From NCBI RefSeq assembly GCF_000620785.1, contig NZ_JIAI01000003.1, positions 496,001 through 560,000 of the forward strand: a stretch of 64,000 nt of DNA, read 5' to 3'. The position numbers and the translations under genes are program-made. The notes below the pieces were generated by a model. The model was given only the letters and a program-made list of their open reading frames with translations, made no database searches and had not been told where the DNA came from. Of the stretch, positions 35,029 to 43,579 are shown piece after piece (position 1 is the stretch's first letter; the number at the start of each line of letters is the position of its first letter). This stretch comes from Actinospineispora acaciae DSM 45401 (GTDB lineage Bacteria; Actinomycetota; Actinomycetes; Mycobacteriales; Pseudonocardiaceae).

Positions 35029-35377
35029 TGCAGCCCATTGTGGCTCGAACGACCGACACTATGGTTACAACCGGGGACCGACTCTCAGGTCATCGCTGGC
35101 CGAGGTCGTCATCGGCCAGTAGGCCCAGTCCCCCTTCGAGGTGGCACCCGCACGGTCCGGACGCCGTATCTGCCCCCGGGACGGCCGGGCACGCAGCCGT
35201 TTGCTCTCCCGGCATGCATCCAACCCGAGCCAGAGTGCCACCACCGTCAGCAGGCTGAGCAGAACCCATTCCGGTCCCATGCCCCGGCCAACGACGACCA
35301 CGACCGGCCGATATGCGACGAGCGACACTTCACCCGCTTGGGCTAGTGGAATCTGACGCTACGCGCAAGTAATCATG
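35029..35377. other. Gap between TPR gene and rmlD
   Basis: 349 bp with somewhat lower GC. It holds only the doubtful small membrane-protein frame at 35065-35328 and a short AT-rich patch before the rmlD stop. No clear RNA gene or repeat is seen. Confidence 0.4.
35065..35328 (-). CDS. Possible small single-span membrane protein
   Basis: Up to 87 aa; the Met of MGPEWVLLSLLTVVALWLGL (ATG 35280) is a better start and would give 71 aa. One hydrophobic span is followed by a basic segment (RESKRLRARPSRGQIRR). No family is recognised. Support is the hydrophobic/basic pattern and its position in an otherwise unexplained gap between same-strand genes. It may be spurious. Confidence 0.35.
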   Translation of the reverse strand: MSLVAYRPVVVVVGRGMGPEWVLLSLLTVVALWLGLDACRESKRLRARPSRGQIRRPDRAGATSKGDWAYWPMTTSASDDLRVGPRL

Positions 35378-36409
35378 TTATAGCGGCGTGTCGAACGCCG
35401 AACGGCTGTTCTGGAACGCCAGACGGAGGCTTTCCCGCCAGTGCGGCAGAGGACGCAGCCCGGCCCGCTCCCAGGACCGCCCGGACAGCACCGAGTACGC
35501 CGGCCGCCGCGCCGGGCGCGGGAACCGCGTCGAGTCGCACGGACGGATCCGGTCCGGGTCGGCGTCGACCTCCGCGAACACCGCCCTGGCCAGTTCGTAC
35601 CAGCTCGCCTCTCCCGCGCCCGCGCAGTGATAGGTGCCGTGCGGCGCGGCGGAGCCCACCAGCTCGACCACCCCGCGCGCCAGCTCGGCCGCCCAGGTCG
35701 GACAGCCCACCTGGTCGTCCACCACGTCCAGGGTGTCGTGCCGGTGCCGCAGCCCGACGATGGTCTTGACGAAGTTGCCGCCCACGGCGCCGTACAGCCA
35801 CGCGGTGCGCACGATGTAATGGCGTTCCAGCGCCGCCCGGACGGCTCGTTCTCCGGCCGCCTTGGTCTCGCCGTAGACGGTGGCCGGCCGCACCGGGTCG
35901 TCCACCTCGTACGGCCGGGTGCCGGTGCCGTCGAACACGTAGTCGGTGGACACCTGCACCAGCGTGGCGCCCAGCTCGGCGCAGCAGGCGGCCAGCCGCG
36001 CCGGGCCGTCGGTGTTCACCGCCGCCGCGCCCGCCGGGTCCGCCTCGGCACCGTCCACGTCCGTCCAGGCCGCCGCGTTGACCACCACCAGCCGCCGGTC
36101 CGTCCCGCCCGTCCCGCCGCCAGGGCCGTCACCGCCGGCAGCCCCGTCGCGGTCGCCACTGGAGGCCCCGTGACCGCCACCGCCGGCGGCCGCGTCGCCG
36201 GCGCCATCGGCGGCCCCGTGAGCGTCACCACCGGAAGCCGCGTCGCCGTCGCCGTCCGCGAATGCCCACGCCCGCAGCACGTCGGCCACCCCGTCGGAGG
36301 TGACGTCCAGCTCGGCCCGCCCGGCCGCGGTGACGTCCTGCCCGCGCAGCGCGGCGACCAGCTCGCTGCCCAGCTGACCGCGCGCCCCCGTCACCAGCCA
36401 GCGGATCAT
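35378..36409 (-). CDS. rmlD: dTDP-4-dehydrorhamnose reductase with low-complexity insert
   Basis: 343 aa. It makes dTDP-L-rhamnose in the last step of the pathway. GARGQLG is the nucleotide loop, with STDYVFDGTGTRPY and YGETKAAGE (catalytic Y-x3-K). TAWLYG and DDQVGCPTWAAELA are conserved. Residues about 51-105 are a Gly/Ala/Asp insert (DGDGDAASGGDAHGA and so on) that splits the Rossmann fold between the second strand-helix unit and LVVVNAAAWTDVDGAE. Family members are about 290-300 aa, so the insert accounts for the excess. The ATG overlaps the rmlB stop (ATGA). Confidence 0.92.
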   Translation of the reverse strand: MIRWLVTGARGQLGSELVAALRGQDVTAAGRAELDVTSDGVADVLRAWAFADGDGDAASGGDAHGAADGAGDAAAGGGGHGASSGDRDGAAGGDGPGGGTGGTDRRLVVVNAAAWTDVDGAEADPAGAAAVNTDGPARLAACCAELGATLVQVSTDYVFDGTGTRPYEVDDPVRPATVYGETKAAGERAVRAALERHYIVRTAWLYGAVGGNFVKTIVGLRHRHDTLDVVDDQVGCPTWAAELARGVVELVGSAAPHGTYHCAGAGEASWYELARAVFAEVDADPDRIRPCDSTRFPRPARRPAYSVLSGRSWERAGLRPLPHWRESLRLAFQNSRSAFDTPL

Positions 36410-37398
36410 CGAGCCAGGGCGGCGCGCGCGCGAAGCGGCTCCCACCAGTCGCGGCGGTCGCGGTACCACGCCACGGTGCGCGCGAGCCCGTCGGCGAACG
36501 GCACCTCCGGCCCGTACCCCAGCTCGCGGGCGATCTTCGTGTGGTCGACCGAGTAGCGGCGGTCGTGGCCCTTGCGGTCGGCCACCGGCTCGACCATCGA
36601 CCAGTCGTGCCCGGTGGCTTCCAACAGCAGCCGCGTCAGCTCCCGGTTGGACAGCTCGGTGCCGCCGCCGATGTTGTAGATCTCGCCGGGGCGGCCGCGC
36701 TCGGCCACCAGCTCGATGCCCCGGCAGTGGTCGTCTACGTGCAGCCAGTCGCGCACGTTGAGGCCGTCGCCGTAGAGCGGCACCTTGCGCCCGTCCAGCA
36801 GGTTGGTCAGGAACAGCGGGATGACCTTCTCCGGGAACTGGTAGGGGCCGTAGTTGTTCGAGCAGCGGGTGATGCACACCGGCAGGCCGTGGGTGCGGTG
36901 GTACGACCTGGCGATGAGGTCGGACCCGGCCTTGGACGCGGCGTAGGGCGAGTTCGGCTCCAGCACGTGGTCCTCGGCCCACGAACCGTCCGGGATCGAG
37001 CCGTACACCTCGTCGGTGGACACGTGCACGAACTTCGACACGCCGTGTTCGAGCGCGGCCTGCAGCAGGATCTGGGTGCCGCCCACGTTGGTGGACACGA
37101 AGTCGGCCGCGCCGGTGATGGACCTGTCCACGTGTGACTCGGCGGCGAAGTGCACCACCAGGTCCACCCCCGCCATGAGCGCGGTCACCAGCTCGACGTC
37201 ACGGATGTCGCCGCGCACGAACCGCAGCCGGGGCGAGTCCGCGACCTCGGCCAGGTTCGCCTCCGAACCGGCGTAGGTGAGCAGGTCCAGAACGACGACC
37301 TCGGCGGCGTCACCGTCACCCGGATAGGTCTCTCTCAGCATCCGGCGCACATAATGCGAACCGATAAAGCCGGCGCCGCCGGTGACCATGATGCGCAT
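36406..37398 (-). CDS. rmlB: dTDP-glucose 4,6-dehydratase
   Basis: 330 aa extended SDR. It converts dTDP-glucose to the 4-keto-6-deoxy sugar used by the rhamnose pathway. GGAGFIGSHYVR is the NAD loop, VHFAAESHVDRS the conserved HVDRS, HVSTDEVYGS the active-site strand, and SPYAASKAGSD carries Y-x3-K. NNYGPYQFPEKVIPLF and GDGLNVRDWLHVDDHC are typical of RmlB. It is coupled to rmlD and divergent from the LCP gene across about 140 bp. RmlA and RmlC are not in this window. Confidence 0.95.
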   Translation of the reverse strand: MRIMVTGGAGFIGSHYVRRMLRETYPGDGDAAEVVVLDLLTYAGSEANLAEVADSPRLRFVRGDIRDVELVTALMAGVDLVVHFAAESHVDRSITGAADFVSTNVGGTQILLQAALEHGVSKFVHVSTDEVYGSIPDGSWAEDHVLEPNSPYAASKAGSDLIARSYHRTHGLPVCITRCSNNYGPYQFPEKVIPLFLTNLLDGRKVPLYGDGLNVRDWLHVDDHCRGIELVAERGRPGEIYNIGGGTELSNRELTRLLLEATGHDWSMVEPVADRKGHDRRYSVDHTKIARELGYGPEVPFADGLARTVAWYRDRRDWWEPLRARAALAR

Positions 37399-37539
37399 GG
37401 CCGAAGTCTGGCATGGCAGGCTTCGCGCGGACGTGAGTGCGTCATTGCCCGGCCGGCCGGGGCGGCGGCGGCACACATCGCGAGCACAGTTGATGTCAAG
37501 CTGTCAGTATCCGACCACCCGACCGAGCCGAGGAGGCGC

Positions 37540-39048
37540 GTGGATCAGCGGCCAGCCCCGCCCGCCCAGATGGCTCGACGCGGCCTCCGGGCGGTCATGG
37601 CGCTGCTCTCCACCGTGGTGCTGGTGGCCACCGGCATCGGCTGGCGCTACTACCAGGACCTCAGCGGCGGGATCAACACCTCGGACGTGATCACCGGCGG
37701 CACACAGGCCGCGCCCGGCACGGACATGAACATCCTGCTGGTCGGGGTGGACAGCCGCACGGACGCGCAGGGCCGGCCGTTGTCCAAGCAGGTGCTCGCG
37801 CAGCTGCGCAGCGGGGCCGAGGAGGGCGTGCTCAACTCCGACACGATCATCCTGTTGCACGTGCCGGCGAACGGCGGCAAGGCCACCGCGATCTCCATCC
37901 CCCGGGACAGCTACGTGGACATCCCCGGGTACGGCAAGAACAAGATCAACTCCGCGTACCCGCAGGCCCTCATGGCGGCGTCCGAGAAGCTGCGGAACCG
38001 GGGCGGCGACGAGGCCGCCGTGGACCGCGACAGCCGAACGGCCGGGCGCAGCGAGCTGATCAAGACCGTGGAGAAGCTGACCGGCGTGAAGATCGACCAC
38101 TTCGCCGAGGTCAACCTGCTCGGCTTCTTCCAGCTGACCAACGCCATCGGCGGCGTCGAGGTCTGCCTGAAGGAGGCGGTCAAGGAGTTCCGGTCCGGCG
38201 CCAACTTCAAGGCCGGCCGCCAGGTCATCTCCGGCGGTGACGCCCTGGCGTTCGTGCGCCAGCGCTACAACCTTCCCCAGTCCGACTTCAGCCGGATCCG
38301 CCGCCAGCAGGTGTTCCTCGCCGCGGTCGCGCACAAGATCCTCTCCGCCGGCACGCTGACCAGTCCGTCCAAGCTGCAGGGCCTGATCGACACGGCCAAG
38401 GCGTCGGTGGTGCTGGACTCCGGCTGGGACATCCTCGGCTTCGCCCGCCAGGCCTCCAACCTGGCCGGCGGGAACCTGCAGTTCGTGACCATCCCGACCG
38501 CGGGCTCGGACAGCAACTCCGCCGGCGACGTCGTGCTGGTCGAGCCCGACGAGGTGCGCCGATTCGTACGCGAACAGACCGGCGCGGCACCCGACGCGAG
38601 CACCGCTCCCCGCCCGGGCGGGGCGAGCTCCGAGAAGGTACCCCCCGGCGACATCACCGTCGACGTGCGCAACGGCACCGGCCGTGGCGGCCTGGCCGGC
38701 CAGGTCGCGACCAAGCTGACCGCCCGCGGCTACCAGCGGGGCAAACTGGACAACATCGAGGAGCCGAGCACCTCCACCGTGCACTACCCGCCGGGGCACT
38801 CCGACGCCGGCGAACAGGTCGCCGAGCTGATGGGCGGCATGCGCACCGAGGAGGACTCGAAGGTCCCGGCCGACACCGTCCGGGTCTACCTGGCCTCGGA
38901 CTTCTCGCTGTCCAGCATCCGCTCCGACGACTCGTCGTCCAGCTCATCGACGCGCTCGTCGGCCAGCAGCCGGGCATCCCGATCCAGCGCCGCGCCGGCG
39001 CCACCGACGCCGCCGATCACCGCCGACGGAGTGCCATGCGTGGACTAG
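37540..39048 (+). CDS. LytR-CpsA-Psr (LCP) cell-wall glycopolymer ligase
   Basis: 502 aa, GTG start preceded by AGGAGG at 37531-37536. One membrane span lies at about residues 17-35. The catalytic LCP domain has NILLVGVDSRTD, NSDTIILLHV, AISIPRDSYVDIPGYGKNKINSAY (the conserved Arg/Asp positions), NLLGFFQLTNAIGGVEVCL and ALAFVRQRYNLPQSDFSRIRRQQ. A LytR_C domain follows (ITVDVRNGTGRGGLAGQVATKL), then a Ser-rich and Pro-rich tail. LCP proteins attach polyprenol-linked polymer to peptidoglycan outside the membrane. It is the Rv3267 equivalent, next to rmlB/rmlD and wbbL. Confidence 0.93.
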   Translation: MDQRPAPPAQMARRGLRAVMALLSTVVLVATGIGWRYYQDLSGGINTSDVITGGTQAAPGTDMNILLVGVDSRTDAQGRPLSKQVLAQLRSGAEEGVLNSDTIILLHVPANGGKATAISIPRDSYVDIPGYGKNKINSAYPQALMAASEKLRNRGGDEAAVDRDSRTAGRSELIKTVEKLTGVKIDHFAEVNLLGFFQLTNAIGGVEVCLKEAVKEFRSGANFKAGRQVISGGDALAFVRQRYNLPQSDFSRIRRQQVFLAAVAHKILSAGTLTSPSKLQGLIDTAKASVVLDSGWDILGFARQASNLAGGNLQFVTIPTAGSDSNSAGDVVLVEPDEVRRFVREQTGAAPDASTAPRPGGASSEKVPPGDITVDVRNGTGRGGLAGQVATKLTARGYQRGKLDNIEEPSTSTVHYPPGHSDAGEQVAELMGGMRTEEDSKVPADTVRVYLASDFSLSSIRSDDSSSSSSTRSSASSRASRSSAAPAPPTPPITADGVPCVD

Positions 39049-39812
39049 ATCCCGGCCCTACCCTCACCGATGCCCTGCTCACACCGGTGCTCGCCCGCGA
39101 CCCGGCCCGCCCGCTGGTCACCTACTACGACGACGCCACCGGCGAGCGGATCGAGCTGTCCGGGACGACACTGGCCAACTGGGCGGCCAAGACCGCGAAC
39201 CTGCTCCGCGACGAGTGCGACCTCGAGCCGGGCGGGCGGGTCGCGGTGCTGTTGCCGGCGCACTGGCAGACGCTGGCCGTGCTGCTCGGCGCCTGGTGGT
39301 GCGGCGCCGAAGTCGTCACCGGCGTCGACCTGGACGATCCGGTGGACGTGGCCTGCTGCGATGCCGACCGGCTCCAGTCCGCGTGCGCCGCCGACGTCCC
39401 GGTCGTGGTGGCGCTGTCCCTGCACGCCCTCGGCGCCGGGTTGGCCGACCTGCCCGCCGGCGTCGTCGACTTCGCCACCGAGGTGCGCGCGCACGGCGAC
39501 GTGTTCACCCCGGACGGCGACGCGGGCGCGGCGGTGCTGGACGGCCGGGGCGCCGCCGAGGTGCTCGCCGACGCGCGGGCGGCCGCCGCCGAGGCCGGCC
39601 TCACCGTCACCTCGCGGGTGCTGACCGCCAGGGACTGGTCGGCGCCGGCCGACGGAACGGGCGGCGGGGCGGACGGACTGGTGGAGGTGCCGCTCGCGGT
39701 ACTGGCCGCCGGTGGCTCACTGGTCCAGTGCCGCAACCTCGAGCCCGGGACCGCCGAAGCGACCCTCGACCGCCGTGCCACCACCGAGCGGGTCACCCAC
39801 CGCCTCGGCTGA
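39036..39812 (+). CDS. TIGR03089 family protein (Rv3268-like)
   Basis: 258 aa. It resembles the N-terminal part of AMP-binding acyl-CoA synthetases (LVTYYDDATGERIELSGTTLANWAAKTANLLRDE, then VAVLLPAHWQTLAVLLGAWWCGAEVV) but stops before the ATP-binding core. This is the pattern of the actinobacterial TIGR03089 family, always next to the LCP gene. It overlaps the LCP 3' end by 13 nt. Function is unknown; without the catalytic core it should not adenylate substrates. Confidence 0.87.
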   Translation: MRGLDPGPTLTDALLTPVLARDPARPLVTYYDDATGERIELSGTTLANWAAKTANLLRDECDLEPGGRVAVLLPAHWQTLAVLLGAWWCGAEVVTGVDLDDPVDVACCDADRLQSACAADVPVVVALSLHALGAGLADLPAGVVDFATEVRAHGDVFTPDGDAGAAVLDGRGAAEVLADARAAAAEAGLTVTSRVLTARDWSAPADGTGGGADGLVEVPLAVLAAGGSLVQCRNLEPGTAEATLDRRATTERVTHRLG

Positions 39813-39863
39813 CCCCGTTCTCCCGGTGGCCGTTCTCGCGGGCCGTTCTTGCGGTGGCCGTTC

Positions 39864-41189
39864 TCAGGCGGCCGCCAGGTCCGGGAGCACGGCGGCCAGG
39901 AACGCGTCCACATCCAGCCGTTCGCCCGTCCAGGATGGCACGATCGCCTCGTCGTCGACGTGCTGTTCGACCCACAGGTCGAGCGGCGTGAGCACCGCCG
40001 CGCCGACGCCGGGCATCGGTCTCTGCGCCGTGACCTCGGCACCGTCCGCGCGCCAGACCCGTAATCGGTTGCCCCGGCGTTCCAGGCGGTACGGATGGTC
40101 GTGCACCAGCCGATGATGGAACGAGCAGAGCAGCACCAGGTTGTCCAGGTCCGTTCGGCCGCCACGCCACCAGTGCACGATGTGATGGGCGTGCAGGAAA
40201 CGCCTGTGGTCGCATCCTGGGAACTGGCATCTCCGCCGGTCACGGATGCGCAGCGCGGCGAGCTGGGTCCTGCTCACCAGGCGCTCGCCGCGACCGAGGT
40301 AAAGCGGGTTGCCGGTTCGATCCTTGATCAGGGTCCGTACCCGGGCGTCGCAGGCCAGCCGCTCGGCGGTGCTGCTCGCGACGGGCGGCCCGTCGTCCAG
40401 CATGGCCGCGCCGGTGGCCACCTCGACGTGGACGATCACCTCGTGCTGGCCGGAGTCGGGTGCCAGTAGCTCGAGCATCGCGTCGGCCCGGCGCGCGGCG
40501 AGGCGGTCGACGGCGGCGCCGGGCGCATGCTCCAGAGCGGCCCGCCGGCTTGCCGTCTCGTCGGCGGCGGGCGGTTCCGCGGAACCGCCCTCGGCGGTGG
40601 CCGGGTCATCGCTCGGCTCGGCACCTGGCACGGTGGGCCGCGCGGTGGGCCGGGCCCCCGACATCCGCGCTTCCAGGGCGGAGACCAACCGAGCGCCCTC
40701 CTCCGCCGGAAGCTTCGCGCGCAGCACCAGGTAGCCGTCCCGGTCCCAGCGCCAGGACACCGCTCGGGCGGCGGTACGGTCCGGCGCCGGGGTCGTTGCG
40801 GCGCGCGTGGCGCTGACCGCCCGTTCCACATGTGACGCCGTGCCGGCCAACGCCAGGTCGAGCAGCGCTCGCTCGGTGCCTGGCGTGGCGATCCGCGTGA
40901 TCGCCCTGACCTTCGCGTAGGACAGCCGCCCGCCGCCGAACGCTTCGACGATCAACGGCAACGATCGCAGCGCCCTGGCCACCCGCAGTTGCTCCCGGCC
41001 GGTGCGGCGGCTCAACCCGACGCGCCAGGACAACCAGTGCGCGCACGAGCGGATGCCCGGGCCGGCCCACCCGTCCCGCGCGTCGAACTCCGCGAGCATC
41101 TGGAGGAACCGGCACTGAGCGGACGCGATGCGGCTGGACAGGGCGACCAGCTCTGTTTCCAGTTCAGCTGTATCCATCGACTCGAACAT
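39864..41189 (-). CDS. DUF222 and HNH-endonuclease domain protein
   Basis: 441 aa. The N-terminal DUF222 domain runs LSSRIASAQCRFLQMLAEFDARDGWAGPGIRSCAHWLSWRVGLSRRTGREQLRVARAL. The C-terminal HNH domain has RDRRRCQFPGCDHRRFLHAHHIVHWWRGGRTDLDNLVLLCSFHHRLVH, with the Cys/His metal set. This family is abundant in actinomycetes as multiple chromosomal copies and may be nucleases of unknown role, sometimes linked to mobile introns. The central linker contains GGSAEPPA, encoded by one exact copy of the dispersed palindrome. The start is set at ATG 41189 (MFESMD). Confidence 0.88.
   Translation of the reverse strand: MFESMDTAELETELVALSSRIASAQCRFLQMLAEFDARDGWAGPGIRSCAHWLSWRVGLSRRTGREQLRVARALRSLPLIVEAFGGGRLSYAKVRAITRIATPGTERALLDLALAGTASHVERAVSATRAATTPAPDRTAARAVSWRWDRDGYLVLRAKLPAEEGARLVSALEARMSGARPTARPTVPGAEPSDDPATAEGGSAEPPAADETASRRAALEHAPGAAVDRLAARRADAMLELLAPDSGQHEVIVHVEVATGAAMLDDGPPVASSTAERLACDARVRTLIKDRTGNPLYLGRGERLVSRTQLAALRIRDRRRCQFPGCDHRRFLHAHHIVHWWRGGRTDLDNLVLLCSFHHRLVHDHPYRLERRGNRLRVWRADGAEVTAQRPMPGVGAAVLTPLDLWVEQHVDDEAIVPSWTGERLDVDAFLAAVLPDLAAA
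40573..40586. repeat. Dispersed palindrome copy in the DUF222 gene
   Basis: Exact GGTTCCGCGGAACC, in frame as GSAEP within the linker between the DUF222 and HNH domains. Confidence 0.9.
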
Positions 41190-41502
41190 ACGTTCGATAA
41201 TATCCCTCGCCCAGCACTCCCGTCCGGGTTTCACAGTCAGACCGCACCGGTTGTCCCCAGCCCGGACGACGGACGGGTCGCCATGTGTCTGCGACGGATG
41301 TCGAGAACCTGTCGCCGGCTCCGTCCCAGGGACACGAGCGGCCACGCGATATGCGAGGAACGATGACGATCCAGCGGATGGGCGACGTCGGCCTCGTTGT
41401 CGACGACCTCGCGCGCGCTCGTGCCCCGTACCCGTGGCGCCGGACGGCAAGCTCGGCCGAAGCCACCGACCAGCACCGTCCACGCCGGAAAGGATCGCCG
41501 CC
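41190..41502. other. 313-bp gap with a gene remnant
   Basis: Lies between the divergent DUF222-HNH and Ddn-like genes. It contains an AT-richer stretch just upstream of the HNH gene (probable promoter) and the truncated VOC-like start described separately. No intact gene is seen. Confidence 0.5.
41363..41430 (+). pseudogene. Remnant of a VOC/glyoxalase-family gene start
   Basis: An ATG with AGGAA upstream begins MTIQRMGDVGLVVDDLARA, the exact style of a VOC-family N-terminus (first beta strand and helix), after which family-like sequence stops. The frame runs on into the Ddn-like gene region with no recognisable domain. It is most simply the 5' stump of a deleted VOC gene, fused by deletion to the region before the Ddn-like gene. 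Confidence 0.5.
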
Positions 41503-41949
41503 ATGGCCATCGCCGATGATCTCGACCACGCCACCGACTCGAAGTGGGACTGGGTCGCCGAGCACGCCCGTAGGTACCTGGCCTCGGGCGGCACCGAGGG
41601 ACACGAGTCGGACGGGATGTACACGCTCGTGCTCGCCACGACCGGACACAGGACCGGCGAGCCACGCCGCACCTGCCTGATCTACGGCAGGTCGGGTGAC
41701 GACTTCGTCGTGGTCGCCTCCAAGGGAGGTGCCGATGATGATCCGGCGTGGTTCAAGAACCTCCAGGCGGACCCGGCCGTCGGAGTACAGGTCGGCACCC
41801 GCCGGTTCAACGGCCGCGCCCGGGTCGCATCCCCGGCCGAGCGCGAGCGGCTCTGGCCCCGGATGGCGCGCATCTTCCCGCTGTACGACGAGTACGCACG
41901 GAAGACCGACCGCGTCATCCCGATCGTCCTGCTCACCCCGATGGACTGA
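41503..41949 (+). CDS. Ddn-like F420H2-dependent nitroreductase family protein
   Basis: 148 aa. GMYTLVLATTGHRTGEPRRTCLIYGRSGDDFVVVASKGGADDDPAWFKNLQADPAVGVQVGTRRFNGRARVASPAERERLWPRM is the complete split-barrel pattern of deazaflavin (F420)-dependent nitroreductases, including G-x-x-x-P-A-W-x-x-N-L. The family uses F420H2 to reduce quinones, nitro compounds and enones, usually at the membrane face. The presence of fbiA/fbiB in this window makes the cofactor available. The natural substrate is unknown. The start is ATG 41503; the open frame upstream includes no family sequence. Confidence 0.88.
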   Translation: MAIADDLDHATDSKWDWVAEHARRYLASGGTEGHESDGMYTLVLATTGHRTGEPRRTCLIYGRSGDDFVVVASKGGADDDPAWFKNLQADPAVGVQVGTRRFNGRARVASPAERERLWPRMARIFPLYDEYARKTDRVIPIVLLTPMD

Positions 41950-41995
41950 CGTTCCGAGGTGCGCCGCGACGACGCACCACCGCGCCGGCACAGGT

Positions 41996-42874
41996 TCAGC
42001 CCAGCACGGCCGGCCTGAGCACCCGCTCGCACCACCGCCGGAAGCTGGTCGGAGTCGTGGACTCCTCGGTGCGCGGTTGGGCGTGGTAGATGCCCCGTTC
42101 GACCTGGGCCGCCATGTCGACGAAGCCCTGCGCCCAGGCCTCGCTCATCCCGTGCCGCACCAGGATGGTCCGGTATTCCTCGGGCGGCACGTGCTCGAAG
42201 CCGATCGGGCGCCGCAGCACCTCGGACATGATCCGGGCCATGTCGTTGTGCGAGAGGTCCTCGGGTCCGAGCACCGCCGCGCCGCCCTGCCCACTCCAGG
42301 AGTCGTCGAGCAGGAGCCGGGCCGCGGTCGCCGCGATGTCGCCGGTGGAGCAGGTCGGGAGCCTGAGATCCCCGGACAGCGGCGAGCGGAACACGCCCCG
42401 GCTCTTGATCAGCTCGACCTGGGCGAGCACGTTCTCCATGAAGCCGGGCACCCACAGCGCCCGGTAGCTCACGCCGGTGCCCTCGATCAGCTCGTCCATG
42501 GCCAGCACCGCCGAGATCTGCCCGGCGTTGCGGGCCACCCCCCGGCCCAGGCTCGAGACGCCGACCACTCGCCGAACGCCCTGGCTAACGATCGCCTCAC
42601 AGGCCGGCCGGGTGAACCCCAGGATGTAGCCCTCGACGCTCTCGGCGGCCGAGTTCGGCGGCACCAGCCAGAACACTCTGCCGGCCCCCGCAAAGGCCTT
42701 GGTGACGACATCAGCTTCGGCGTGCGAACCGGGCACGACCTCGACCCGTTCGCGCACCCCCTCGGGCAGCCGGGCGGGATCGCGCACGATCACGCGGATC
42801 TGCTCACCGCTGTCGAGGACGGCGCCGAGGACCTGCCGGCCAATCTGCCCGGTCGGCGTGGTGACGACGATCAT
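41996..42874 (-). CDS. NmrA-like NAD(P)-binding protein
   Basis: 292 aa atypical SDR. It starts MIVVTTPTGQIGRQVLGAVLDSGEQIRVIVRDPARLP, with TPTGQIG as the dinucleotide loop, then RRVVGVSSLGRG and ALWVPGFMENVLAQVELIKSRGVF. No YxxxK catalytic pair is apparent, consistent with NmrA/NAD(P)-sensing or quinone-reductase-like members. It is convergent with the Ddn-like gene (46-bp gap). Upstream, GGAAC-CGGC-GTTCC (42939-42952) could be a regulatory inverted repeat. Confidence 0.85.
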   Translation of the reverse strand: MIVVTTPTGQIGRQVLGAVLDSGEQIRVIVRDPARLPEGVRERVEVVPGSHAEADVVTKAFAGAGRVFWLVPPNSAAESVEGYILGFTRPACEAIVSQGVRRVVGVSSLGRGVARNAGQISAVLAMDELIEGTGVSYRALWVPGFMENVLAQVELIKSRGVFRSPLSGDLRLPTCSTGDIAATAARLLLDDSWSGQGGAAVLGPEDLSHNDMARIMSEVLRRPIGFEHVPPEEYRTILVRHGMSEAWAQGFVDMAAQVERGIYHAQPRTEESTTPTSFRRWCERVLRPAVLG

Positions 42875-43041
42875 GGAGCCTCCATCTGATCAAAACGGAA
42901 CCGGAGCTACGATTCCTATTAGTGGACGAACAGAATGCGGAACCGGCGTTCCGGTTGTCAAGCGGTTCCGATCCGAACAACCCCGACCGCGTCGATGCGC
43001 GCGCCGCCGCGTCCCCTCCTGGACCGCCGCGACCGTGACCC

Positions 43042-43055
43042 GGTTCCGCGGAACC
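43042..43055. repeat. Dispersed palindrome copy in a divergent promoter region
   Basis: Exact GGTTCCGCGGAACC within the 282-bp gap between the NmrA-like gene and the membrane-protein gene. It is the only intergenic copy here that is not near a 3' end. The gap has no other gene. Confidence 0.85.
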
Positions 43056-43156
43056 GGGTACGAGCGGCGTCCGCCGGAACCGGCCGGGTCGAGCTGTCAC
43101 GTTCCCGGCCCGCACCCGGTCTAGGCCGGTGACAACATCACTGCCCGGAGGGACCC

Positions 43157-43579
43157 ATGGCGAACACGAAGGCGCGACGGCCGCTGCGCGCCGGCCTCGT
43201 TGTGATCACGGTGACGCAGGGCCTCGCCGGGGCCTGGCAACTGCTGTTGCCCCGCTCGTTCTACGACGACTTCCCGCTGCCGAGCCATCCGTGGGTGGCG
43301 ATGCTGCCGCCGTACAACGCCCACCTGATGGTCGACACCGGCGCGCAGAACCTGGCCATGGCGGCGATGGCCGGGATGGCGGCGGTCGGGATGCAGCGAG
43401 CGCTGGTGCGCGCGGTGCTGGTCGGTTCGGTCATTTTCGGCGCCGCGCATCTGCTCTTCTATGTGTCACACCTGCAACACTTCCCTCCGGCCGACGCGGT
43501 CGCGCAGACGGCCGCGCTCGGTGCATGGCTGGCCCTGGTGGCGGCCATGCTGGTCCTCGCGGTCAGGAGATCGGAATGA
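43157..43579 (+). CDS. Four-span membrane protein of unknown function
   Basis: 140 aa with about four hydrophobic spans (LVVITVTQGLAGAWQLLLP; LAMAAMAGMAAVG; LVRAVLVGSVIFGAAHLLFYVSHL; ALGAWLALVAAMLVLAV). A short loop carries RSFYDDFPLPSHPWVAMLPPYN. Proteins of this size and layout are common, uncharacterised partners in actinomycetes. Its stop overlaps the next start as ATGA, so it is co-translated with the epimerase-like protein, a pairing that suggests a shared role. Confidence 0.75.
   Translation: MANTKARRPLRAGLVVITVTQGLAGAWQLLLPRSFYDDFPLPSHPWVAMLPPYNAHLMVDTGAQNLAMAAMAGMAAVGMQRALVRAVLVGSVIFGAAHLLFYVSHLQHFPPADAVAQTAALGAWLALVAAMLVLAVRRSE

Noticed and set aside
37150..37539. N-terminal extension of the LCP protein
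   Set aside because: The open frame upstream of GTG 37540 overlaps the divergent rmlB gene and lacks family sequence, while AGGAGG sits just before 37540.
42939..42952. Further copy of the dispersed palindrome
   Set aside because: GGAAC-CGGC-GTTCC has the half-sites in opposite order to GGTTCC...GGAACC and is not the same element.
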